Assembly (NCBI GenBank): GCA_026416215.1
Contig: JAOAFP010000089.1
Location: 1-6,323, forward strand
Direction of reading: 5' to 3'
Source: Negativicutes bacterium
Lineage (GTDB): Bacteria > Bacillota > Negativicutes > SKW292
DNA length: 6,323 nucleotides
Below are positions 1-6,068 of this stretch, piece after piece. The notes under the pieces are model-generated. The model was not told the origin of the DNA, ran no database searches, and saw only the letters and a program-made list of their open reading frames with translations. The position numbers and the translations under genes are program-made. The stretch's first letter is position 1. Each line of letters opens with the position of its first letter.

Positions 1-7
1 AAACGAA

Positions 8-541
8 GTGTTGCGGCACACGGTTTCGATCCTCGTCCAAAATCAGCCCGGGGTGCTGGTGAGGGTGGCCAGCATGTTCTCCCGGCGGGGATTCAACATT
101 GACAGTCTGGCAGTGGGTGTGACTGAAGACACCGACTACTCGCGGATAACGGCGGTAGTGCCCGGCAGTGACGCCGTGGTCGGGCAGGTGGTAAAGCAGC
201 TGGCCAAGCTTTACGAAGTGCGGGCAGTGCAGGTTTTACCGGCAGACAGCAGCGTGACCAGGGGGTTGTGCCTGTTCAAGGTGGATGCGCCGGTTGAAAA
301 AAGGGTAGAAATCATCAAGCTGGCTGAAGTGTTCCGGGCCAGGGTGGCTGACGTGTCGGAAAAGGCGCTGATCTTTGAAATCACTGGCGATGACGGAAAA
401 ATAGCCGCTTTTGAGGAAATGATGCGCCCGTACGGGATCATTGAGATGGCCCGTACCGGTGTAATCGGACTGGTCCGCGGCAGTGACACAATATACAATT
501 ATCGGGAGGCAATCGGGGAACATGGCGAAAATCTTCTATGA
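8..541 (+). CDS. ilvN: Acetolactate synthase small (regulatory) subunit; start may lie left of the window
   Basis: Regulatory subunit of acetolactate (acetohydroxyacid) synthase, which binds the TPP-dependent large subunit in the cytoplasm and confers valine feedback inhibition. Seen: an N-terminal ACT domain (about residues 3-75) with the pattern NQPGVL..R....F..RGFNIDSL, and a C-terminal domain (about 80-165) ending in the family-typical ARTGVIGLVRG. Asn12, Gly15 and Asn30 align with the valine-site residues of E. coli IlvH (Asn11, Gly14, Asn29), so valine sensitivity is expected (inference). The length of 177 aa is slightly above the usual 160-170 because of a tail after the GLVRG motif. 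The start is uncertain: GTG at 8 is the first in-frame start codon, but the frame is open to the left edge (codons AAC, GAA before it), so the true start and ribosome site may be just outside. The catalytic ilvB partner is expected immediately upstream. The last 20 bp overlap ilvC. Confidence 0.93.
   Translation: MLRHTVSILVQNQPGVLVRVASMFSRRGFNIDSLAVGVTEDTDYSRITAVVPGSDAVVGQVVKQLAKLYEVRAVQVLPADSSVTRGLCLFKVDAPVEKRVEIIKLAEVFRARVADVSEKALIFEITGDDGKIAAFEEMMRPYGIIEMARTGVIGLVRGSDTIYNYREAIGEHGENLL
504..509 (+). promoter_or_regulatory. Candidate ribosome binding site for ilvC, inside ilvN
   Basis: GGGAGG lies 12 nt before the ATG at 522, and a weaker GGGG (515-518) sits 3 nt before it. Both are within the last codons of ilvN. 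They support the ATG at 522 as the ilvC start over the in-frame GTG at 483, which has no comparable purine tract and would add 13 residues unlike the family. Confidence 0.6.
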
Positions 542-1520
542 AACGGACGCAAACTGGGATCTGATTCGCAGGAAAAAAGTGGCGGTTATAGGCTATGGCA
601 GTCAGGGGCACGCCCATGCCCTGAACCTGCGCGATAGCGGAGTGGACGTGATTGTCGGCCTTTATGCGGGTAGCCGTTCATGGGCGGCAGCCGAGAACGA
701 CGGGTTGCCGGTGGCCGAGGTGAGCTCGGCAGTGCGGGTGGCCGATGTGGTGATGATTCTGCTGCCTGATGATCGGCAGGCCTCGGTTTACCACCGGGAA
801 ATCGCCCCCCACCTGCGGACGGGAATGGCCCTGGCTTTCGCCCACGGTTTCAATGTCCACTACGGGCAGATAATACCGCCGGACTTTGTCGATGTGTTCA
901 TGGTCGCCCCCAAGGGGCCTGGGCATCTGGTGCGGCGGGTGTACTGCGAAGGCAGAGGCGTGCCCTGCCTGATGGCTGTATGGCATGACGCCAGCGGCCG
1001 GGCCGGCGAACTGGCTTTAGCCTACGCGGCGGCCATTGGTGGTGCCCGGGCCGGGGTAATCGAGACCAGTTTTTGCGAAGAAACCGAAACCGACCTGTTT
1101 GGTGAACAGGCGGTGCTGTGCGGAGGGGCAGCCGCCCTGGTTAAGGCCGGGTTTGAAACCCTGGTCGAGGCCGGATACCAGCCGGAAATTGCCTACTTCG
1201 AATGTCTGCACGAACTCAAGCTGATTGTCGACCTGATGTACGAGGGCGGTTTGGCGGCTATGCGGCACTCAATCAGCGACACCGCCGAATACGGCGACTA
1301 TTCGCGCGGACCGCGGGTGGTGACCGAAGCCACCAAACAGGAAATGAGAAAAATCCTCGGCGAAATTCAGGACGGCAGGTTTGCCCGCGAGTGGATCCTG
1401 GAAAATCAGGCCAACCGGCCTTACTTCCGGGCGATGCAGCGACTGGAGGCCCAGCACCCGATTGAGAGGGTAGGGGCAGAACTGCGGAAAATGATGGCCT
1501 GGCTCAACAAGTCAGGATAA
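522..1520 (+). CDS. ilvC: Ketol-acid reductoisomerase, class I (short form)
   Basis: Converts 2-acetolactate and 2-aceto-2-hydroxybutyrate to the dihydroxy acids of the valine and isoleucine routes, using Mg2+ and a nicotinamide cofactor, in the cytoplasm. It has 332 aa, normal for class I. Seen: an N-terminal Rossmann domain (about 1-182) with GYGSQGHA at 24-31, the cofactor loop at 46-54, HGFN at 108-111 and APKGPGH at 129-135; then the all-helical knotted domain with ETETDLFGEQ at 187-196. By family alignment the metal ligands are Asp191, Glu195, Glu227 and Glu231, and Ser252 in the ISDTAEYGDY segment contacts substrate; all are present. Oddity: the cofactor loop reads GLYAGSRSW, with Tyr48 where NADPH-type relatives usually have Arg (GLRxGSxSW). 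The two loop serines (51 and 53) remain. Cofactor preference may therefore lean toward NADH or be mixed (inference). Starting at ATG 522 gives the family-typical MAKIFYETDA N-terminus and a 20-bp overlap with ilvN, suggesting coupled translation. Confidence 0.97.
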   Translation: MAKIFYETDANWDLIRRKKVAVIGYGSQGHAHALNLRDSGVDVIVGLYAGSRSWAAAENDGLPVAEVSSAVRVADVVMILLPDDRQASVYHREIAPHLRTGMALAFAHGFNVHYGQIIPPDFVDVFMVAPKGPGHLVRRVYCEGRGVPCLMAVWHDASGRAGELALAYAAAIGGARAGVIETSFCEETETDLFGEQAVLCGGAAALVKAGFETLVEAGYQPEIAYFECLHELKLIVDLMYEGGLAAMRHSISDTAEYGDYSRGPRVVTEATKQEMRKILGEIQDGRFAREWILENQANRPYFRAMQRLEAQHPIERVGAELRKMMAWLNKSG

Positions 1521-1536
1521 ACGGCCGGGCTGCAAC

Positions 1537-1542
1537 AAGGAG
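1537..1542 (+). promoter_or_regulatory. Ribosome binding site for leuA
   Basis: AAGGAG sits 10 nt before the ATG at 1553, in the 32-bp gap after ilvC. It is the clearest Shine-Dalgarno sequence in the window and fixes the leuA start. The rest of the gap holds no recognisable promoter or terminator. Confidence 0.8.
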
Positions 1543-1552
1543 AATTAATATT

Positions 1553-3118
1553 ATGGAACCAACAAGGCGGATAAAGATATTCGACACTACTCTGCGCGAC
1601 GGCGAACAAACCCCCGGGGTATGTCTGGAAGCGGGGGAAAAATTTGAAATAGCTCAGATGCTGGCTAAACTAAGGGTTGACGTGATTGAAGCCGGTTTTC
1701 CGGTGGCGTCGCCCGGTGATTTCACCGCCGTGGCTCAGATCGCTGCCGGTATCAGGGGAGTTGGCGTGGCAGCCCTGGCCCGGGCCAACCAAAAAGATAT
1801 CGACATCGCCTGGCAGGCACTGAAAACTGCTGAAAGTCCGCGTATTCACACTTTTCTGGCCACTAGCGACATCCATCTGCAGTATAAGCTGAAAATGAGC
1901 CGGGAACAGGCGCTGGAAACAGCCACCGAAGCGGTGCGGTACGCAAAAAAATTCTGCTCCGACGTCGAGTTTTCGGCCGAGGACGCCTCCCGTTCTGACT
2001 GGGACTACCTGGCCGAGGTTTACAGCGCGGTGATCGCCGCTGGCGCCACGGTAATCAACGTACCGGACACAGTGGGTTACAGCACCCCTGATGAATTTGG
2101 CAGCCTGATCAGATATCTGGCTGAACGGTTGCCGGGCGGAGCCGATATCAGCGTTCACTGCCACAACGACCTGGGAATGGCGGTGGCCAACAGCCTGGCG
2201 GCGATCGTCAACGGGGCCGGCCAGGTTGAAACCACCATTAATGGGCTCGGCGAGCGGGCGGGTAATGCCGCAATGGAAGAACTGGTTATGGCTCTGCTTA
2301 CCCGGCGTGAACATTACAGGGCCTGCACCAGCGTCGAGACCAGGCACATCTACCGGGCGTCAAAACTGGTAAGCACCCTGACCGGCGTCACCGTCCAGCC
2401 AAACAAAGCAGTAGTCGGTGAAAATGCTTTCGCCCATGAGTCAGGCATTCACCAGCACGGGGTGCTGAGCAACCGGATAACCTACGAAATAATGAATCCC
2501 GAAACCATCGGCATCAGCCGCAGCAACATAGTGCTGGGCAAACACTCGGGACGTCACGCCTTCGAGGAACGGCTGAAACAGCTGGGGTACGATCTCAGCC
2601 CGGAGGCCATAAATTTGTTGTTCGTAAAGTTCAAGGAGCTGGCTGACCGCAAGAAGACCGTGTTTGACAAGGACATCGAGGCTCTGGTGGCTGACAAGCC
2701 GGAAATCAGGCCGGAATGGTACCGGCTGGCCTTCCATCAGGTATTGAGCGGATCGCAGACCGTTCCCACTGCCACCGTCCGGCTGGACACCAGCGGAGAA
2801 TCTCTTGAGGAGGCGGCCTGTGGCGACGGACCGGTCGATGCGGTTTTCAAGGCTATTGAAAAGGCGATTGGGTTTACCGTGAATCTTAAGGATTACAACA
2901 TCCGGGCCGTGACCTCGGGCGAGGATGCCCTGGGGGAGGCCACTGTCTGGATCGAACGCGACGGTAAAACCTTCAGCGGCCGCGGCCTGAGCACTGACGT
3001 CGTCGAAGCCAGTGCCCGGGCGTTCATCAGCGCCGTGAACAAAATGCTGGCCGTATGCGGACACCCGTCGTCGGGCACCTATGATGCCCCGGGACGGCTT
3101 TCCCCTCAGCCGTACTGA
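1553..3118 (+). CDS. leuA: 2-isopropylmalate synthase
   Basis: Condenses acetyl-CoA with 2-ketoisovalerate to 2-isopropylmalate, the committed step of leucine synthesis, in the cytoplasm. Length 521 aa, normal for bacterial LeuA. Seen: an HMGL-like TIM barrel (about residues 6-275) opening with FDTTLRDGEQTPG; Arg15 and Asp16 correspond to the catalytic Arg and metal-binding Asp of the family. HCHNDLGMAVANS gives metal ligands His202 and His204, and GLGERAGNA supplies Glu234 and Asn238. A linker region (about 280-385) includes HESGIHQHG. The C-terminal LeuA dimer/allosteric domain (about 390-505) is complete, with GDGPVDAVFKAIE and the YNIRAVTSGEDALGEATV strand, so leucine feedback inhibition is expected (inference). 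Citramalate synthase is the main homologous alternative, but the flanking leuCDB genes and overall sequence favour LeuA. The last roughly 17 residues are a Pro/Gly/Ser-rich tail without recognisable function. The start is fixed by AAGGAG upstream. Confidence 0.97.
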   Translation: MEPTRRIKIFDTTLRDGEQTPGVCLEAGEKFEIAQMLAKLRVDVIEAGFPVASPGDFTAVAQIAAGIRGVGVAALARANQKDIDIAWQALKTAESPRIHTFLATSDIHLQYKLKMSREQALETATEAVRYAKKFCSDVEFSAEDASRSDWDYLAEVYSAVIAAGATVINVPDTVGYSTPDEFGSLIRYLAERLPGGADISVHCHNDLGMAVANSLAAIVNGAGQVETTINGLGERAGNAAMEELVMALLTRREHYRACTSVETRHIYRASKLVSTLTGVTVQPNKAVVGENAFAHESGIHQHGVLSNRITYEIMNPETIGISRSNIVLGKHSGRHAFEERLKQLGYDLSPEAINLLFVKFKELADRKKTVFDKDIEALVADKPEIRPEWYRLAFHQVLSGSQTVPTATVRLDTSGESLEEAACGDGPVDAVFKAIEKAIGFTVNLKDYNIRAVTSGEDALGEATVWIERDGKTFSGRGLSTDVVEASARAFISAVNKMLAVCGHPSSGTYDAPGRLSPQPY

Positions 3119-3122
3119 CGCT

Positions 3123-3129
3123 AAGGTGA
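3123..3129 (+). promoter_or_regulatory. Ribosome binding site for leuC
   Basis: AAGGTGA lies in the 22-bp gap after leuA, 11 nt before ATG 3141 and 5 nt before GTG 3135. It argues against the upstream ATG at 3081, which lies inside leuA and precedes this site. The choice between 3135 and 3141 changes the protein by two residues. Confidence 0.6.
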
Positions 3130-3140
3130 ACGCCGTGTCT

Positions 3141-4397
3141 ATGACCATCAGTGAGAAAATTATCGCCAGTCATGCCGGACTTGACCGGGTTATTCCCGGA
3201 CAGTTGGTCGAGTGCAGTGTTGACCTGGTATTGGGCAATGACATAACCACCCCCCCGGCCATAGTCGAATTTGAGAAAATCGGCCTGCCGGTGTTTGATC
3301 GGGAAAAAATTGCCCTGGTGCCCGATCACTTTACCCCCAACAAAGACATAAAATCAGCCGAGCTGGCCAGAATGGTCCGCGATTTTGCCGCCAAGCACCG
3401 TATCAAACATTATTTTGAGATTGGTGAAATGGGAATAGAGCATGTCCTGCTGCCGGAAAAGGGACTGGTAGGTCCGGGGCAACTGGTGATCGGTGCCGAT
3501 TCCCATACCTGCACCTACGGTGCCCTCAACGCCTTTGCCACCGGGGTGGGTTCCACCGATATGGCGGCCGCTATGGCCACCGGCCGGACCTGGTTCAAGG
3601 TTCCGTCATCGGTGAAAGTGATACTGACCGGCAGTCTGCCCCGCTGGGTGGGTGGCAAGGACGTTATCCTTCACCTAATCGGGCAGATCGGTGTAGACGG
3701 CGCTCTCTACCAGGCCCTTGAGTTTGCCGGCGGCGGTGTGTCCGCCCTGACCATGGCTGACCGGCTGACCGTCGCCAACATGGCCATTGAGGCTGGAGCC
3801 AAAAACGGGATTTTTCCTTACGACCAACGCACTGCCGATTTTTACTCCGGCAAGCCGGCGGCTGATTTTCAGCCCTGTCAGCCTGATCCCGGGGCGGATT
3901 ACGCCCGGGAGATAACCATTGATCTTAGCCGTCTGGAGCCGCTGGTTGCCCGCCCCCATTTACCGGAAAACGTCGTGCCGGTCAGCCAGCTGCCCGATAT
4001 CGCCATCGATCAAGTGGTAATCGGGTCTTGCACCAACGGCCGGCTCGAGGATCTGGCAGTGGCTGCCGACATTCTGGCCGGTGGCCGGGTAAGGCCCGGT
4101 GTCCGGCTTATTGTCATTCCCGGCAGTCAGCAGGTTTATCTGGACGCCCTTGAACGGGGCTATATAAAAACCTTTATCGAAGCCGGGGCGGTGGTCAGCA
4201 CTCCAACCTGCGGTCCCTGCCTGGGCGGACATATGGGAATTCTCGCTGCCGGTGAGCGGGCGGTGGCTACCACCAACCGCAACTTCCGCGGCCGGATGGG
4301 TCACGTTGACAGCGAAGTGTATCTTGCTGGTCCGGCAGTGGCGGCGGCCAGTGCCCGACTGGGCAAAATATCATCTCCCGGGGAGCTGGGGCTATGA
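3141..4397 (+). CDS. leuC: 3-isopropylmalate dehydratase large subunit, short (archaeal/thermophile-type) form
   Basis: Large [4Fe-4S] subunit of isopropylmalate isomerase, which with LeuD interconverts 2- and 3-isopropylmalate via dehydration and rehydration. It has 418 aa, the length of the short LeuC class shared with archaeal and many anaerobic enzymes, against about 466 aa in E. coli. Seen: an aconitase-family core with GADSHTCTYG (Asp120, Ser121, His122) followed by GVGSTDMAAAMATG, then GSCTNGRLEDL with Cys297 and CGPCLGGHMG with Cys357 and Cys360. Those three cysteines are the expected cluster ligands; the fourth iron is left open for substrate as in aconitases (family knowledge). ATG 3141 gives the family-like N-terminus MTISEKIIA; GTG 3135 is a possible alternative, and ATG 3081 inside leuA is unlikely. 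The stop overlaps the leuD start by 4 bp (ATGA), fitting an obligate two-subunit enzyme. Homoaconitase-type paralogues share the fold, but the context indicates leucine synthesis. Confidence 0.96.
   Translation: MTISEKIIASHAGLDRVIPGQLVECSVDLVLGNDITTPPAIVEFEKIGLPVFDREKIALVPDHFTPNKDIKSAELARMVRDFAAKHRIKHYFEIGEMGIEHVLLPEKGLVGPGQLVIGADSHTCTYGALNAFATGVGSTDMAAAMATGRTWFKVPSSVKVILTGSLPRWVGGKDVILHLIGQIGVDGALYQALEFAGGGVSALTMADRLTVANMAIEAGAKNGIFPYDQRTADFYSGKPAADFQPCQPDPGADYAREITIDLSRLEPLVARPHLPENVVPVSQLPDIAIDQVVIGSCTNGRLEDLAVAADILAGGRVRPGVRLIVIPGSQQVYLDALERGYIKTFIEAGAVVSTPTCGPCLGGHMGILAAGERAVATTNRNFRGRMGHVDSEVYLAGPAVAAASARLGKISSPGELGL
4380..4385 (+). promoter_or_regulatory. Ribosome binding site for leuD, inside leuC
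   Basis: GGGGAG sits 8 nt before the leuD ATG at 4394, within the last codons of leuC. Its spacing is close to ideal and supports the ATGA-overlap start. Confidence 0.65.
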
Positions 4398-4894
4398 TTA
4401 TCAAGGGAAAAGTCTGGCGATACGGGGACAACGTCGACACCGACGTAATCATCCCTGCCCGCTATCTCAACATAACCGATATCAGGCAACTGGCCAGCCA
4501 TTGCCTCGAAGACCTTGATCCCGGTTTTACCGGAAAAGTAAGTCCCGGCGACATCATCGTCGCCGGGACCAATTTCGGCTGCGGCTCATCGCGCGAGCAC
4601 GCGCCGGCAGTGATCAAACAGGCGGGCGTTGCCTGTGTGGTAGCTGCCTCATTTGCCCGGATATTTTACCGCAACGCCATTAATATCGGCCTGCCGGTGC
4701 TGGAAGTGGGCGAGGCCGTTTCCCGGCTGACCGAGGGCGACGTTATTGAGATCGATGCTGGTCGGGGCCAGATCGTCAACCTCAGCCGGGGTCAGACCAT
4801 AAGTGCCCGGCCGTTGCCCCAATTCGTCGCTGAGATAGCGGCCTGCGGCGGCTTGATCAACTACGTGCGGGAGCGGTATCGTAATGGAGTATAA
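4394..4894 (+). CDS. leuD: 3-isopropylmalate dehydratase small subunit
   Basis: Swivelling-domain partner of LeuC; it closes over the Fe-S cluster and supplies substrate-specificity residues. Length 166 aa, typical of the short LeuD class that pairs with short LeuC. Seen: YGDNVDTDVIIPARYLN at residues 10-26, and the signature GTNFGCGSSREHAP at 58-71, whose Ser-Ser-Arg segment contacts substrate in aconitase-family proteins. The specificity loop after PAR reads YLNI (24-27); it lacks the Arg reported for methanogen homoaconitase small subunits (YLRT), which agrees with an isopropylmalate substrate (inference from remembered literature). The start overlaps the leuC stop as ATGA, and the 3' end overlaps leuB by 11 bp, so translation of the three genes is probably coupled. 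No truncation or unusual residue is apparent. Confidence 0.96.
   Translation: MIIKGKVWRYGDNVDTDVIIPARYLNITDIRQLASHCLEDLDPGFTGKVSPGDIIVAGTNFGCGSSREHAPAVIKQAGVACVVAASFARIFYRNAINIGLPVLEVGEAVSRLTEGDVIEIDAGRGQIVNLSRGQTISARPLPQFVAEIAACGGLINYVRERYRNGV
4869..4873 (+). promoter_or_regulatory. Ribosome binding site for leuB, inside leuD
   Basis: GGGAG lies 10 nt before ATG 4884, inside the 3' end of leuD. It supports the 11-bp overlapping start of leuB. Confidence 0.5.
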
Positions 4895-5963
4895 AATCGC
4901 AGTCATACCAGGCGACGGGGTGGGAGCGGAGGTTACCGAAGCCGCCCAACGGCTGCTGTCGGCGGCTGCTGCCAGGACAGGGGCGAAATTTCAGTTTACC
5001 GAAAAACCGGCAGGCGGGGTGGCACTCGATGCTTTCGGCTGTCCACTGCCCAGTGACACAGTTGACGCCTGCCATCACGCCCAGGCGGTGCTACTGGGAG
5101 CGGTGGGAGGACCGAAATGGGATAACGTTGAGCCGGCTCTCCGAGCGGAAAAGGCCATACTCGGCCTCCGCCAGGCCCTGGGGCTGTATGCCAATCTGCG
5201 GCCTGTCCGGGACTGGCCGGCCATCCGCCAGTGTTCACCACTTAAACCCGACCGGATTGAAGGGGTAGACATCCTGCTGATTCGCGAACTGACCGGCGGA
5301 ATATATTTTGGGCGACGCTGCGAGTCGGAACTGTCCGGCGATGGATGTGAACAAGCCTGGGATACAGAGCTTTACCGTCGCGACGAAATAGAACGGGTCG
5401 TCGATTTTGCGATCAAGGCTGCCCGGATTCGCCGCAGCCGGGTGACATCGGTTGACAAGGCCAATGTGCTGGCTTCCTCCCGCCTCTGGCGGAGGGTGGC
5501 CGACCGGATGCTGTCCGGCCAGCCCGGCATCGAGTACAACCATCTCTACGTCGACAACTGCGCCATGCAGCTTATACTCAACCCCCGACAGTTTGACGTG
5601 ATAGTTACCAGCAACCTGTTTGGCGATATCCTGAGTGACGAGGCGGCGGTACTGGCCGGATCGATCGGCATGTTGCCCTCGGCCAGCATGGGCACGGTGG
5701 GCGGCGGTCTCTATGAACCGGTTCATGGCTCGGCTCCTGACATCGCCGGCCGCGGGGTGGTTAACCCGATAGGCGCGGTGCTGTCAGCATCGATGTTGGC
5801 CCGTTACGCCCTCAACAACTCCGTGATTGCCGATGCTATCGAGCGGGCGGTGGACAAAGCCCTGGACGAAGGATACCGGACTGCCGACATCAGCCACCCG
5901 GGCTGTGTGCCGGTATCGACCGGACAGATGACAGACGCGATCATCGCCCGGCTGGCACTGTAA
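4884..5963 (+). CDS. leuB: 3-isopropylmalate dehydrogenase
   Basis: NAD-dependent oxidative decarboxylation of 3-isopropylmalate to the leucine keto acid (4-methyl-2-oxopentanoate), Mg2+/Mn2+-dependent, cytoplasmic. Length 359 aa, standard for bacterial LeuB. Seen: N-terminal IAVIPGDGVGAEV (5-17); LLGAVGGPKWDN; LRQALGLYANLRPV with substrate arginines Arg96 and Arg106; RELTGGIYFG with Arg134 and Tyr141; TSVDKANVL with Lys192; VDNCAMQL with Asp224; and LFGDILSDEA with Asp248 and Asp252. These match the substrate and metal residues known for the family. The late GSAPDIAGRG segment belongs to the NAD-binding region and is the form usual in NAD-using LeuB rather than NADP-isocitrate dehydrogenases. 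The start at ATG 4884 lies inside leuD and gives a typical N-terminus. It completes the leuACDB set; 105 bp of non-coding sequence follow. Confidence 0.97.
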   Translation: MEYKIAVIPGDGVGAEVTEAAQRLLSAAAARTGAKFQFTEKPAGGVALDAFGCPLPSDTVDACHHAQAVLLGAVGGPKWDNVEPALRAEKAILGLRQALGLYANLRPVRDWPAIRQCSPLKPDRIEGVDILLIRELTGGIYFGRRCESELSGDGCEQAWDTELYRRDEIERVVDFAIKAARIRRSRVTSVDKANVLASSRLWRRVADRMLSGQPGIEYNHLYVDNCAMQLILNPRQFDVIVTSNLFGDILSDEAAVLAGSIGMLPSASMGTVGGGLYEPVHGSAPDIAGRGVVNPIGAVLSASMLARYALNNSVIADAIERAVDKALDEGYRTADISHPGCVPVSTGQMTDAIIARLAL

Positions 5964-5990
5964 TACATTACACCTTGTGGTCGGCCGGTC

Positions 5991-6013
5991 ATCCGGGGAA
6001 TTTTGCCCTGGAT
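5991..6013 (+). other. Hairpin in the leuB to ilvB-like gap
   Basis: The arms ATCCGGGG (5991-5998) and CCCTGGAT (6006-6013) form an 8-bp stem with one G-U pair and a 7-nt loop. No run of T follows, so it does not look like a standard intrinsic terminator. It could act as a pause, an RNA-stability element or an mRNA processing site (inference), or it could be chance structure in GC-rich DNA. Confidence 0.4.
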
Positions 6014-6016
6014 TCC

Positions 6017-6045
6017 GCCGGCGGGGCGGTATTTGCCTGCCCGGC
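6017..6045 (+). other. Second, imperfect hairpin before the ilvB-like gene
   Basis: Five outer G-C pairs (6017-6021 with 6041-6045) enclose a 2x2 mismatch and five inner pairs, two of them G-U, around a 5-nt loop. It begins 4 nt after the first hairpin and ends 10 nt before the AGAGGA ribosome site. No T-run follows. It includes the 10-bp palindrome CCGCCGGCGG (6015-6024) in part. A role in attenuating or insulating the downstream gene is possible but unproven. Confidence 0.3.
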
Positions 6046-6055
6046 CCGACAGGAA

Positions 6056-6061
6056 AGAGGA
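6056..6061 (+). promoter_or_regulatory. Ribosome binding site for the ilvB-like gene
   Basis: AGAGGA lies 7 nt before ATG 6069 and 13 nt before the in-frame ATG at 6075. The spacing favours 6069. A preceding AGGA (6051-6054) makes the whole tract purine-rich. Confidence 0.65.
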
Positions 6062-6068
6062 CGCCATA

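Noticed and set aside
483..521. Upstream GTG start for ilvC that would add 13 residues
   Set aside because: The added residues are unlike any ketol-acid reductoisomerase N-terminus, and the ATG at 522 gives the family-typical MAKIFYETD start with purine tracts before it.
714..730. Hairpin GCCGAG/CTCGGC inside ilvC
   Set aside because: A 6-bp stem in ordinary coding sequence with codons that fit the protein; likely chance. Similar short stems occur within leuD and leuB.
1670..2347. A 225-codon open frame on the minus strand, antisense to leuA
   Set aside because: It lies wholly within conserved LeuA coding sequence, has no recognisable domain or ribosome site, and long antisense frames are expected in GC-rich genes.
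3081..3140. Upstream ATG start for leuC that would overlap leuA by 38 bp
   Set aside because: It precedes the AAGGTGA ribosome site and adds 20 residues not typical of LeuC, while ATG 3141 fits the family N-terminus.
2441..3148. A 235-codon open frame on the minus strand over the leuA 3' end
   Set aside because: Same reasoning: a mirror of the codon pattern of leuA, with low-complexity composition and no family resemblance.
5975..6004. Possible promoter (TTGTGG, 18-bp spacer, AATTTT) after leuB
   Set aside because: Only loose matches to -35 and -10 boxes, and the supposed -10 falls in the loop of the first hairpin. Not enough to call.
6015..6024. 10-bp perfect palindrome CCGCCGGCGG as an operator
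   Set aside because: It is pure G/C, occurs once, and such palindromes arise easily in GC-rich sequence; no second copy or matching site was seen.
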